From assembly GCA_017849455.1 (NCBI GenBank), contig JAFIGX010000012.1, forward strand, positions 1-64,000: a stretch of 64,000 nt of DNA, written 5' to 3'. Position 1 is the first letter of the stretch. Each line of letters begins with the position of its first letter. The notes beneath the pieces are model-generated. The model did not search any database. It was not told the DNA's origin and was given only the letters and a program-made list of their open reading frames with translations. The position numbers and the translations under genes are program-made. Positions 54,418 through 63,187 of this stretch are shown here, piece by piece. This stretch comes from Pseudobacter sp. Lineage in GTDB: Bacteria > Bacteroidota > Bacteroidia > Chitinophagales > Chitinophagaceae.

Positions 54418-55548
54418 CTAAACAACGGCTACCTTTTTCTCACCCGACAGTTGGGTCTCCTTCCAGATCGATCCTGGGCGCTTGTATCGCCTGGTATATA
54501 CCTGCCACATCCAGGATGCCTGTACGATCTTTTCCAGTGTTCGCAAATGTTTTTCGATCGCCTGTACCTGTTCTGCATCTTCCAGTTGGGGCAGCCTCTC
54601 ACGAATACCTTCTACCAGCCCGGTAAAATCGATCAACACATTACGCACGATATTGGCGGCATGGCCGATCGTTTCAATGAATGACCATTCAGGGTTGTTG
54701 AAAGCCACCGCCATCACGAGATTGCAATCCGCGTTATTGTCGATCACTTCCTTCTCGAAGGAGAAAAGGTCATTGGTGAGGCATCCGAACAAGGCGCAGG
54801 CACGATGTGCCCTTCGCATCCAGGCATCCATCTTCACTTCCGCCAGCCAGTTCCAGTCCAAAAACCTGTTATCACTGTATTCAGCCAGCGAAATGATATG
54901 CGGCATGCCCGATGTATGCTTTCGGATACTGATATATTCATCTACCGTAGGCAGGTAACCGAGTGCTGCTGCTGAATTGTCTTTATGCGTCACTTCAATA
55001 TGATAGGAATATAATTTCAGGAATTCCACGAACCAGGGCAATGGGGAGATATCGCGTATTTCAGCCAGCATCTCCGCATTGGCCAGCTCCACCCCATGCG
55101 ATCCGGGAAGGATCTGCAGTTCTTCATCGATGGTGATCATCCGTTGAATGATCTGCCGGGCTGCTGACTGTTTATCCCGGTCGAGGTATTTGAAAAGCTC
55201 GCGGCCCATGGTATCGTTGAGGTAATAATCAGTGGCCAGGTTCTTCACCAGGGCAGTGGCGCGCACGAAATCGGCATCGGGAAACAGGAAGAGCGCACTG
55301 GTAACATAGTGCCTGGCATTGGGAAGCCATATACCATAACGTTCCCCGAATTCCTGCACCAGGTTCACCAGTTCAGGCGTTTTCGGGTGTGGCTCGTAGG
55401 TAGAACAGTACTCTTCGAGGTTGAACTGATCGTGATTAAAGAGATCGAGCAGGGAGAAAGAGGTAAGGTCTTTCAAGGCGGCGTAGTCCTGCTGGATGCG
55501 GACAAGGGCAATACGGGTTGCCACCTGAACGGAATGTTCATGTTTCAT
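54418..55548 (-). CDS. Class I terpene synthase with an atypical aspartate motif
   Basis: The 376-residue protein fits bacterial class I terpene cyclases. The NSE metal triad is N259, S263 and E267 (NDLFSFEKE). A conserved C-terminal arginine-tyrosine pair lies in YTRRYKRPGS. At the place of DDxxD it has DYYLND (residues 107-112), with only single aspartates. It would cyclise a prenyl diphosphate such as FPP or GPP to a volatile terpene. The ATG at 55548 is preferred; 20 extra upstream residues have no similarity. There is no prenyltransferase or P450 beside it. Confidence 0.9.
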   Translation of the reverse strand: MKHEHSVQVATRIALVRIQQDYAALKDLTSFSLLDLFNHDQFNLEEYCSTYEPHPKTPELVNLVQEFGERYGIWLPNARHYVTSALFLFPDADFVRATALVKNLATDYYLNDTMGRELFKYLDRDKQSAARQIIQRMITIDEELQILPGSHGVELANAEMLAEIRDISPLPWFVEFLKLYSYHIEVTHKDNSAAALGYLPTVDEYISIRKHTSGMPHIISLAEYSDNRFLDWNWLAEVKMDAWMRRAHRACALFGCLTNDLFSFEKEVIDNNADCNLVMAVAFNNPEWSFIETIGHAANIVRNVLIDFTGLVEGIRERLPQLEDAEQVQAIEKHLRTLEKIVQASWMWQVYTRRYKRPGSIWKETQLSGEKKVAVV

Positions 55549-55895
55549 AATACAAGGTTTAATGATTAATAGTATGTATAAACAGTATATAGCTGTTTCA
55601 CCAAGCATGTTGAACAGCCATATTCAATCTATCGTTGACAAAGAAAAGTTCTGCCAGGGATGGGATCTTTACAGAGGGAGGAGAAGATACTATCGAAACA
55701 AATTTCCAGCTAAAAACCGAGATTCGATGGCTGAAGGAAGAGATTAAATTTGGAAAAGAAATGTGTCTTTCCGGGAAGCAGAAGTGTCTGGGAAAGGAAC
55801 AGCATTGAGGTGGTTTACCAGGACCGGCTGTTGCACTTCTAACATATTTTAATATTTTTATCCAATTATTCCCGCATTCACCGATACGCAGTTAC
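55549..55895. other. Intergenic stretch between terpene synthase and sigma gene
   Basis: I find no convincing gene. A short open frame (55562-55747, plus) has no recognisable features and is probably chance. This space must hold the divergent promoters of the terpene synthase and the system C sigma operon; I could not assign them. Confidence 0.5.
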
Positions 55896-56465
55896 ATGCA
55901 CATAAGTAAAGCCCATGATGGTCCCTTCAGTCTTGCCAGTCTCGATATCCGGGAATTCGAATCCCTGTTCCAACAGTATTATCGATGGCTTTGCCTCCTT
56001 TGTTTCAGGATCACCGGTAACTGGAATGAAGCAGAGGATATCGTGCAGGATTTCTTTGCCCGCTGCTGGCAGAACAGGGATTCCATCGCCATCCGGGAAT
56101 CGTGGAAAGCCTTTGCGGCACGCTCGGTGAAGAATGCGGCGCTCAACCAGATCAGGAAAGAAAATATCCGGCATAAGCACGAAACAGCTTCCCAACACAA
56201 TACAGAAGCAGAACAAGAAGATACAGGCGTTGAAGCGGAAGAAGAACAGCGTTATCTCGATCTGCTGGCAGCCATTGACCGATTACCGGAACAACGCCGG
56301 AAGATATTCATACTGAGCCGCCGCCCGGACATGCGCTATGCGGATATTGCCTCTCTAATGGGCATTTCCGTGAATACCGTGAAAATGCACGTACGCCTAT
56401 CCTACCAGGAATTGCGCAAAGTATTGAACAGCGCCCTCGTTTTTTTTTATTTTTTTATTAAATAA
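55896..56465 (+). CDS. ECF RNA polymerase sigma factor (system C)
   Basis: A 189-residue ECF sigma factor: region 2 has FESLFQQYYRWLCLLCFRI and AEDIVQDFFARCW, region 4 has LPEQRRKIFILSRRPDMRY and ASLMGISVNTVKMHVRLSYQEL. The acidic linker between them is rich in E and Q. It ends with an unusual hydrophobic tail (ALVFFYFFIK). It is the first gene of a sigma-FecR-SusC-SusD operon. Confidence 0.94.
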   Translation: MHISKAHDGPFSLASLDIREFESLFQQYYRWLCLLCFRITGNWNEAEDIVQDFFARCWQNRDSIAIRESWKAFAARSVKNAALNQIRKENIRHKHETASQHNTEAEQEDTGVEAEEEQRYLDLLAAIDRLPEQRRKIFILSRRPDMRYADIASLMGISVNTVKMHVRLSYQELRKVLNSALVFFYFFIK

Positions 56466-56519
56466 CCGGGAAAAGGATACACCCTATTGCCAAATCATTT
56501 TGTCATATCATGGTAGTTT

Positions 56520-57746
56520 ATGGAACAGGAACAATTCAATATTGACTGGGAAAAGCTGGAAGCGATCCTGGAGAAGCCGGAACAGGAGCGGGTTTCACTG
56601 ATCGCACCATTGTTGCCGGAAGAAAGGAAAGCCCTGGAACAATTGCAGCAGTTGAGAGGAGATGCGTTGTTTACAGGGGCCCTTCAACTGGATACGCAAC
56701 AGGCCTGGAAGAAAACTTTTGGCGCCATCGGCAAAACATCCATAAAGCCTGTGTGGAACTTCCGGCATCAATGGAGAAGATGGGTGGCCGCTGCCTGCCT
56801 GCTCATCCTGGCCGGGGCCGCCTGGTTATTGTGGCGCGACCGCCCCGCAGGGATCATGCGTGAGCAGTCTATCCAGGAAGGACTGGCTGGGCATATCCCA
56901 TCTTCAAAGATCCAACTGATCACTGCTAGTGGTAAGACCATTGAGGTAGATTCATTACAACAGTTCAGGGAAAAGGATGGCACTTCCATCCACATGCAGG
57001 AAGGGACCATGACCTACCATCAGGCCGGCGCCTCTCATACACCCGGCATCGACACAACAGCCGGCGCATTGATGAATACCCTGATCGTTCCCCGTGGCTA
57101 CCTGCAATCACTGGTACTGTCGGATGGAACGAAAGTATGGCTCAATGCCGACAGCAGGATCATCTTTCCCGTTCGCTTCGATAAGAAGGAAAGACGGGTA
57201 TCCATACAAGGGGAAGCTTATTTTGAAGTGAAGCCTGGTGCTCAACAGCCTTTCATCGTGTCGGTGCATACGTCCGGACACACGGTGCAAAACACCAGCC
57301 CCGATGCAGAAGTGCAGGTGCTGGGCACCTCCTTCAATGTGAAAGCCTACGGTAATACTATTTATACCACACTGGCCACCGGCAGTGTGCTGTTCAGGCC
57401 TTCAACGGGCAGGTCTGTACAATTATCGCCCGACCACCAGGTCATGTACAATACCCAATCAGGTACGAATATCCTTCAGAATGTATCTGCCGTTGATCAT
57501 ACCGCCTGGCGAAACGACGAGTTGGTGATGAATAAAATGACCATGGCCGAGCTGGCCGAATTGCTGGAAAGAAGATACGATGTACAGATCAGTTTCAGTG
57601 ATGAATCGCTGAAGCATATTCAATACAATGCTGCCCTTCACCTGACACCGCAGGTAGCAGACATGCTCGAAAACCTGGAGCAGACGGGCCTTGTACGCTT
57701 CGCCGTCAGGGACAGGAAGATCACGGTGATGCCCTATGAAAAATAA
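56520..57746 (+). CDS. FecR-family anti-sigma factor (system C)
   Basis: The 408-residue protein has a cytoplasmic part (about 1-85) and a transmembrane helix (WVAAACLLILAGAAWLLW, about 90-107). A FecR domain follows (about 185-300, with LVLSDGTKVWLNADSRIIFP, GEAYFEVKPGAQQPFIV and VLGTSFNVKAYG). The C-terminal DUF4974 domain contains MTMAELAELLERRYDVQISF. It lies 54 bp after the sigma gene and 99 bp before the SusC gene. It would respond to the STN domain of that receptor. Confidence 0.95.
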   Translation: MEQEQFNIDWEKLEAILEKPEQERVSLIAPLLPEERKALEQLQQLRGDALFTGALQLDTQQAWKKTFGAIGKTSIKPVWNFRHQWRRWVAAACLLILAGAAWLLWRDRPAGIMREQSIQEGLAGHIPSSKIQLITASGKTIEVDSLQQFREKDGTSIHMQEGTMTYHQAGASHTPGIDTTAGALMNTLIVPRGYLQSLVLSDGTKVWLNADSRIIFPVRFDKKERRVSIQGEAYFEVKPGAQQPFIVSVHTSGHTVQNTSPDAEVQVLGTSFNVKAYGNTIYTTLATGSVLFRPSTGRSVQLSPDHQVMYNTQSGTNILQNVSAVDHTAWRNDELVMNKMTMAELAELLERRYDVQISFSDESLKHIQYNAALHLTPQVADMLENLEQTGLVRFAVRDRKITVMPYEK

Positions 57747-57845
57747 TTGCTGAACGTAACGCTACCGCGGACCCGGCCTCCTGGCCTTGTCCATCCATCA
57801 TAGACCTTTCCGACCATTTATTGTACCGAACTAAATCTGTTTATT

Positions 57846-60800
57846 ATGAGGATCAACTTTCTCATCAGGGGCCTCCATGCCCGGCTGCTAAACCGGTCAC
57901 TGATCATTCCATTGCTCGCATTGCTCTTATTCCTGCATCATCCGGCCCATGCGCAGGACCCATCGCCGGGTAACCAGCGGGTGACCCTGAAGGTCGACAA
58001 TGCCTCTATCGAGGAAGTCTTGAAAATGCTTCGCAAGGTGGTGAAACTGCAATTCATCATCGATGCAGGCGTATCGGGCAAATCCAAAAGCGCCCCGCTC
58101 AATATGGTGAATGCCCCGCTATCTGAAGTGCTCGACAAAATGCTTACCGGTACAGGACTTGAATACGTGATCAACAAGAACGTAGTAGTCATCCGGAAAA
58201 AAATCACACCACAGGCGCAGGAACCGGCCGGTGCCTGGCGTGCATATATTCCCGTTACCATCCTCGTAAAAAACGAAGAGGGCGATCCCTTGCAGGGAGC
58301 TACCGTGGCAGATGCTTCCGACCTCTCCAGGGCAGGGATTACCGATGCAAAAGGACAGTTCATCCTTTCCATGCTGCCGGCATCGAAAGTTCGTATCTCC
58401 TTTATCGGCTACGAGCCGCAAACCGTGCCTGTCAATGAACACAAGCCTGTCATCGTGGCGCTGAAGAACAGCCAGAAAGCTGAAGAAGAAGTAGTGATCA
58501 CCGGCTTTCAGAACCTGCGCAAATGGGAATCTGTCGGCTCTACCTATAAAGTGAAAGGAGAAGATGTAAGGATCGCCGGGATACCGAGGGTCGATATCGC
58601 ACTGCAGGGACAGATACCCGGCGTAAGTATCACCATCCCCAACGGAACGGTGGGTTCCAACCCGAAGATCCGTATACGGGGCACTTCCACGCTGATGGGT
58701 AACCGGGAACCTGTTTGGGTGGTGGACGGGATCATCCGTGAAGACCCCTTCCCTTTCAAGAACCAGAATCTCGATGATATCCTCAATGCGGCCGACAGGG
58801 CATCGATGCTGGCCGGCCTCAGCATCACCGGGAATGGCATTGCAGGGTTGAATCCTGATGATATCGAGGATATTACTTTTCTCAAGGATGCTTCGGCAAC
58901 GGCCCTGTACGGCGTGCGCGCCGCAAATGGAGTGATCGTGATCACTACCAAAAAAGGAAAGGCAGGTCGCACCAATATCAATTTCCGTTCGGACTGGAGC
59001 GTTACACAAAAACCTTCCTACCGGCAAACAGACCTGATGAACTCGGCTCAACGGGTAGCCCTGTCAAGGGAGATGATAGAGAAAGGGATCAACTATTCCA
59101 TGCCGGGCGCACAGGGTAGCTTTCCCGCTGGTTATCCATTGGATGGGCCGCAGAACGTGGGTTATGAAGGTCTGTACTACCTGCTGATCAATAAAAGCAT
59201 CTCGCAACAGGAATTCAATGAAAGGGTCACCCAACTGGAAAAAAACAATACCGACTGGTTCGATGAATTGTTCCGCCATGCCATCAACCAGAACTATACA
59301 CTGAGCATCAACGGGGGGAACGATAAGAGCACTTTCTATGCCTCATTCGGGTACAATACCACCGCCCATAGCGCGATCGGGAACGATCAGAAAAGGTTGA
59401 GCGCTTTGATGAATATGGATTACCGTCTCAATTCACGAATGCGCTGGCACGTAGGCATCAATGCATCCTCAATCAACACAAATGGATTCTATTCAACGGT
59501 GAACCCTTCCCAATATGCACTGAGCACCAACCGGGAATTGAAAGCCGATGAGTTCTATCCTGTCGGCAATAGCGCGATCAATGTCTACCTTCCCAATGGA
59601 ACGCTGTCCAGCTTCATCTCCCGCCTCAATTATAATTTCAGGAACGAACGCGAACATACCGGCAATGTGGTGGATGGCAAGAATGTAAGCTTCAATACCG
59701 ACCTGCAGGTTCAGATCCTGAAATCACTGAGCTGGCAAACGATGTTCGCCTATAACTTCGACAGGACCACTACACAACGATGGGCCGATGAATACTCCTA
59801 TTATGTGGCGCAGGTCCGTGGCGCTAATTTCGGTGAGCTGCCCAAAGGCAGTATCTATGAACAGGCTTCGGTGCTCGCCCGCGGCGGCATACTGGAAAAA
59901 GAAGATATGAACCGCGATGGTTACCTGTTCCGAAACACCCTGAACTTCAACAAATCACTGGGACACGATCAGCAACACGATCTGAATTTCATGGGCGGTA
60001 TGGAACTGCGCACCAACGAATACAAAGGCACTGCCACCAAGAATTATGGTTATTTCCCTGACCGCGGCGATGTGATCGACTATGATTATTCGATCATCCA
60101 CAATAATCTCGCCAGTGACCTGATGATCAACAAATATTATAACCGCCGTACCAACGGTCTCACCAACTTCGTATCCTATTTCGGAAGCCTCACCTATTCC
60201 TTCAACCGGAAATACACCATCAATCTCAATGGCCGCAATGATGCTTCCAACCGGTTCGGCCAGTATTCCAATGCAGGCTTCAACCCCGTATGGGCCATCG
60301 GCGCACGTTGGGATGTACTGGCGGAAAAATGGTTCCGGCAAAGGCTTACCTGGATCAATACGCTCACTGTCCGCAGTTCATTCGGCTTTCAGGGAAATAT
60401 CGTGGAAACAGTCGGCCCCAACCTTATTGCGCAATACAACACGCCGGTGTATAACCCTCTTACCGGTGAAGCCTATCTCAATATCAGGTCTATGCCTTAT
60501 CCCGATCTGAGAAAAGAGAAAACGCGCACCACCAATATCGGTATCGACCTCTCCGTACTCGATAACAGGCTTTCCGTAACCTTCGATTATTATTATAAAT
60601 ATTCCAAAGACCTGATCTCCCTTCGCTCTGTACCCGTGGAGTACGGGACCCTGCAGATGTATGTGAATGGCAGTGATATGGTCAACAAGGGATATGATCT
60701 GTCCGTACGTGTGGTGCCTGTCAGGACAAAGGATTGGAACTGGTCACTGCAATTCAATACCAGCTTCAATTCCAACAATGTGATAAAACCGAAGTATACG

Positions 60801-61577
60801 CCGAATATCAAAACCCTCACCAATGGCACGGCGCTCACGGACGGCTACCCGGTGGATGGTTTCTGGTCATTCGACTATGCCGGCCTCAATCCCAAAACCG
60901 GCAAGCCGATGTTCCGATACCTGGACATCGATTCCAATCTCGCCCTGCTGAAGAATCCCGATCCGACCAAATATCTCGTCTATGGCGGCAATTCCATTCC
61001 CCGTATTTCCGGAGGTATTTTAACAAGTATACGTTACCGTAATATCATGTTGACGGCCAATTTCAATATGCAACTGAGTTATTATCTCCGCCTCAACCCG
61101 ATCATGCTGGCAGGCACCAATGGCCAGTATCAGGCGCCGGGGGCAGATAAAAATGCCAGCCTGCAGCTCACCAGGCGCTGGCAAAAGCCGGGCGATGAAG
61201 CCTTCACGGATATTCCCGCCCTTTATGCAGCAGACGAAAGCCCCAGTTTCTATTTCAGTGATGTATCGATCGGTACTGTCGGCACGGCATGGTACAGGTA
61301 TACCATGTACAATTACAGTGATCTCCGGGTCGTCAACGGTAGTCATCTCCGCTGCAACAATATCGTAGTCACGTATAATTTCACCAGGCAACAATTGAAA
61401 AAGATCAAAGGCATCAACACGCTATCGCTGTCGGGTAATATCACCAACCCCTTTGTGATTGCCAGCAGCAAACTGAACGGGCAGGACCCCGAAGTGCTGT
61501 CCATCGATGCCAATGCCGTCACCCCTACCATGCCTAGAATGAAAACAGTTTCTTTCAGCCTGAATGTCGGTTTCTGA
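57846..61577 (+). CDS. SusC/RagA transporter with N-terminal STN signalling domain (system C)
   Basis: The 1243-residue protein is the long form. After a signal peptide (LIIPLLALLLFLHHPAHAQ), an STN/secretin-like domain (about 40-120) has ASIEEVLKMLRKVVKLQFII and APLSEVLDKMLTGTGLEYVI. A carboxypeptidase-regulatory-like domain follows (about 135-205, QGATVADASDLSRAGITDAKG), then plug (EVVITGFQNLRKWESVGSTY, RVDIALQGQIPGVSITIPNG, PVWVVDGIIRE) and barrel ending SFSLNVGF. STN contacts FecR, so this receptor both imports and signals. Confidence 0.96.
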   Translation: MRINFLIRGLHARLLNRSLIIPLLALLLFLHHPAHAQDPSPGNQRVTLKVDNASIEEVLKMLRKVVKLQFIIDAGVSGKSKSAPLNMVNAPLSEVLDKMLTGTGLEYVINKNVVVIRKKITPQAQEPAGAWRAYIPVTILVKNEEGDPLQGATVADASDLSRAGITDAKGQFILSMLPASKVRISFIGYEPQTVPVNEHKPVIVALKNSQKAEEEVVITGFQNLRKWESVGSTYKVKGEDVRIAGIPRVDIALQGQIPGVSITIPNGTVGSNPKIRIRGTSTLMGNREPVWVVDGIIREDPFPFKNQNLDDILNAADRASMLAGLSITGNGIAGLNPDDIEDITFLKDASATALYGVRAANGVIVITTKKGKAGRTNINFRSDWSVTQKPSYRQTDLMNSAQRVALSREMIEKGINYSMPGAQGSFPAGYPLDGPQNVGYEGLYYLLINKSISQQEFNERVTQLEKNNTDWFDELFRHAINQNYTLSINGGNDKSTFYASFGYNTTAHSAIGNDQKRLSALMNMDYRLNSRMRWHVGINASSINTNGFYSTVNPSQYALSTNRELKADEFYPVGNSAINVYLPNGTLSSFISRLNYNFRNEREHTGNVVDGKNVSFNTDLQVQILKSLSWQTMFAYNFDRTTTQRWADEYSYYVAQVRGANFGELPKGSIYEQASVLARGGILEKEDMNRDGYLFRNTLNFNKSLGHDQQHDLNFMGGMELRTNEYKGTATKNYGYFPDRGDVIDYDYSIIHNNLASDLMINKYYNRRTNGLTNFVSYFGSLTYSFNRKYTINLNGRNDASNRFGQYSNAGFNPVWAIGARWDVLAEKWFRQRLTWINTLTVRSSFGFQGNIVETVGPNLIAQYNTPVYNPLTGEAYLNIRSMPYPDLRKEKTRTTNIGIDLSVLDNRLSVTFDYYYKYSKDLISLRSVPVEYGTLQMYVNGSDMVNKGYDLSVRVVPVRTKDWNWSLQFNTSFNSNNVIKPKYTPNIKTLTNGTALTDGYPVDGFWSFDYAGLNPKTGKPMFRYLDIDSNLALLKNPDPTKYLVYGGNSIPRISGGILTSIRYRNIMLTANFNMQLSYYLRLNPIMLAGTNGQYQAPGADKNASLQLTRRWQKPGDEAFTDIPALYAADESPSFYFSDVSIGTVGTAWYRYTMYNYSDLRVVNGSHLRCNNIVVTYNFTRQQLKKIKGINTLSLSGNITNPFVIASSKLNGQDPEVLSIDANAVTPTMPRMKTVSFSLNVGF

Positions 61578-61605
61578 TCCATGACCGCTTCTAAAAATGA
61601 ATATT

Positions 61606-63153
61606 ATGAAAAGAAATAGTCTATTGATAAGTATACTGGTCGCCACCACGATCCTTACAGGTGGATGCCGGAAGTTCTTAAAAGAACGCTCACAGGATGA
61701 GCTGACTCCGCAAACGGCCGCCTCCCTGAACGAACTATTGGCCAGGGAAGGTTATCCGTATGTGGCCTCTGGCCTGACGGCCAGCGATGGTTTTGTATTT
61801 TGTAATTTTCTCAACTTCCTGGACGATGATGTTCACATGCAGAACAGGGAGAACATTTATGTGCAACCTTATGCCCGGCCCTTTTATACATGGTCGGATA
61901 AACTATATGACGACCTGGGTAATCTTGCTTATGGTCAACAGCAGAGCAGGAATCCCTATCAGCAATTGTACAACCAGATCAGGGGTTGCAACGTGGTAAT
62001 AGACATGCTGAACGATATAAGCGGATCGGCAGACCAAAAGGAACAACTGGAGGGAGAAGCGCTCACCCTGCGGGTATATTATTATTTCATGCTGGTAAAT
62101 CTCTACGGCCGGCCCTATAATGACCCGGTCAACAAGAACGATGCGTCACCGGGCGTTCCCATCGTACGCAGTGGCGGCATTGCCGAAAAGCCCCTTGCCC
62201 GTAATACGGTGAAAGAAGTATACGATTTTATGGTTGCAGATATCGAACGCGCGATCAGTCTGCTGGAGAGAAAGAAAAACATTTCCACTGTCTACAGGAT
62301 CAACTACCGTTCGGCCTGGTTACTGGCCAGTCGTATCTATCTGCACATGGAACAGTGGGAAAAGGTGCTTACCTACACCAACAAGCTCATTGGAGATTAT
62401 CCGTTGCTCACCGACCTCAATACCTGGAAAACACCGATGGCGCAGGGGGCGTTCAGCGCGCCCAACGCCCCCTTCCTCGACGCGTCCAACGTGGAAATGC
62501 TGTTCCTGTTCTGTAGTGCACGGACCGGTGATTTGCAGCCGATCATTCAACCGCCTTTAGGTCCTGTGCTCATTGCTTCCAACGAACTCACCGGTATCTA
62601 TGAGACGAATGATATGCGTTTTACACCGTTCGTGTCCAATCCGTCGCCCAATTTTTACCTGACACGTAATAGCGGCTATTATACCGGCTCCAAGGTCAAT
62701 GCCAATTCCCCAGGCGCCCGTTGTTTCCGCATGTCCGAAGCATACGCCAACAGGGCTGAAGCTATTATCCGCAAAGCGCTTGCAGGCGATGGCAATGCTT
62801 CGCTGCAGGCAGCACTGGACGATCTGAATTATATCAGGATAAGCCGCTTCAAGGCCGGCTCATCGAACGCTGTAGTCACGCTGGCTTCGCTGAATAATGA
62901 TCCAATCAAAGTACTTGACTTCTACAAGCTGGAAAGGCGGAGGGAGTTTTGTTTCGAGGAATTCCGCTGGTTCGATCTCCGTCGCTATGGCCAGCCACAG
63001 ATCGTACACACGTACGATCCTAATGAGCCGGTGGTGACCAATCCTTCATTGCCGGTAGAGACCTATACGCTTCCACAGGGGGGTAACAGGTATTTGCTGA
63101 AATTCCCTCCAACGGCACTGCAGGCAAATCCATTGCTTACACAAAACCCGTAA
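61606..63153 (+). CDS. SusD/RagB-family surface lipoprotein (system C)
   Basis: The 515-residue lipoprotein has lipobox ATTILTGGCRKF. SusD features are RSQDELTPQTAASLNELLAREG, LEGEALTLRVYYYFMLVNLYG, YRINYRSAWLLASRIYLHME and RREFCFEEFRWFDLRRYGQ. The start at 61606 (MKRN) is favoured; ATG 61597 adds three residues. It follows SusC by about 28 bp and precedes a metallohydrolase-like lipoprotein by 34 bp. Confidence 0.95.
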   Translation: MKRNSLLISILVATTILTGGCRKFLKERSQDELTPQTAASLNELLAREGYPYVASGLTASDGFVFCNFLNFLDDDVHMQNRENIYVQPYARPFYTWSDKLYDDLGNLAYGQQQSRNPYQQLYNQIRGCNVVIDMLNDISGSADQKEQLEGEALTLRVYYYFMLVNLYGRPYNDPVNKNDASPGVPIVRSGGIAEKPLARNTVKEVYDFMVADIERAISLLERKKNISTVYRINYRSAWLLASRIYLHMEQWEKVLTYTNKLIGDYPLLTDLNTWKTPMAQGAFSAPNAPFLDASNVEMLFLFCSARTGDLQPIIQPPLGPVLIASNELTGIYETNDMRFTPFVSNPSPNFYLTRNSGYYTGSKVNANSPGARCFRMSEAYANRAEAIIRKALAGDGNASLQAALDDLNYIRISRFKAGSSNAVVTLASLNNDPIKVLDFYKLERRREFCFEEFRWFDLRRYGQPQIVHTYDPNEPVVTNPSLPVETYTLPQGGNRYLLKFPPTALQANPLLTQNP

Positions 63154-63187
63154 TGTTCCTTCATCGATCAACATTAACTCTATCAAT

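Noticed and set aside
55562..55747. Possible 61-codon gene upstream of the system C sigma factor
   Set aside because: No recognisable domain, signal or supporting start context; it overlaps the terpene synthase upstream region.
55951..55961. TTCGAATCCCT matching the T-loop end of tRNA-Ser, considered as an attachment-site repeat
   Set aside because: The 11 bases lie inside the conserved FESLFQ codons of the sigma factor and the match stops there, so it is coincidence.
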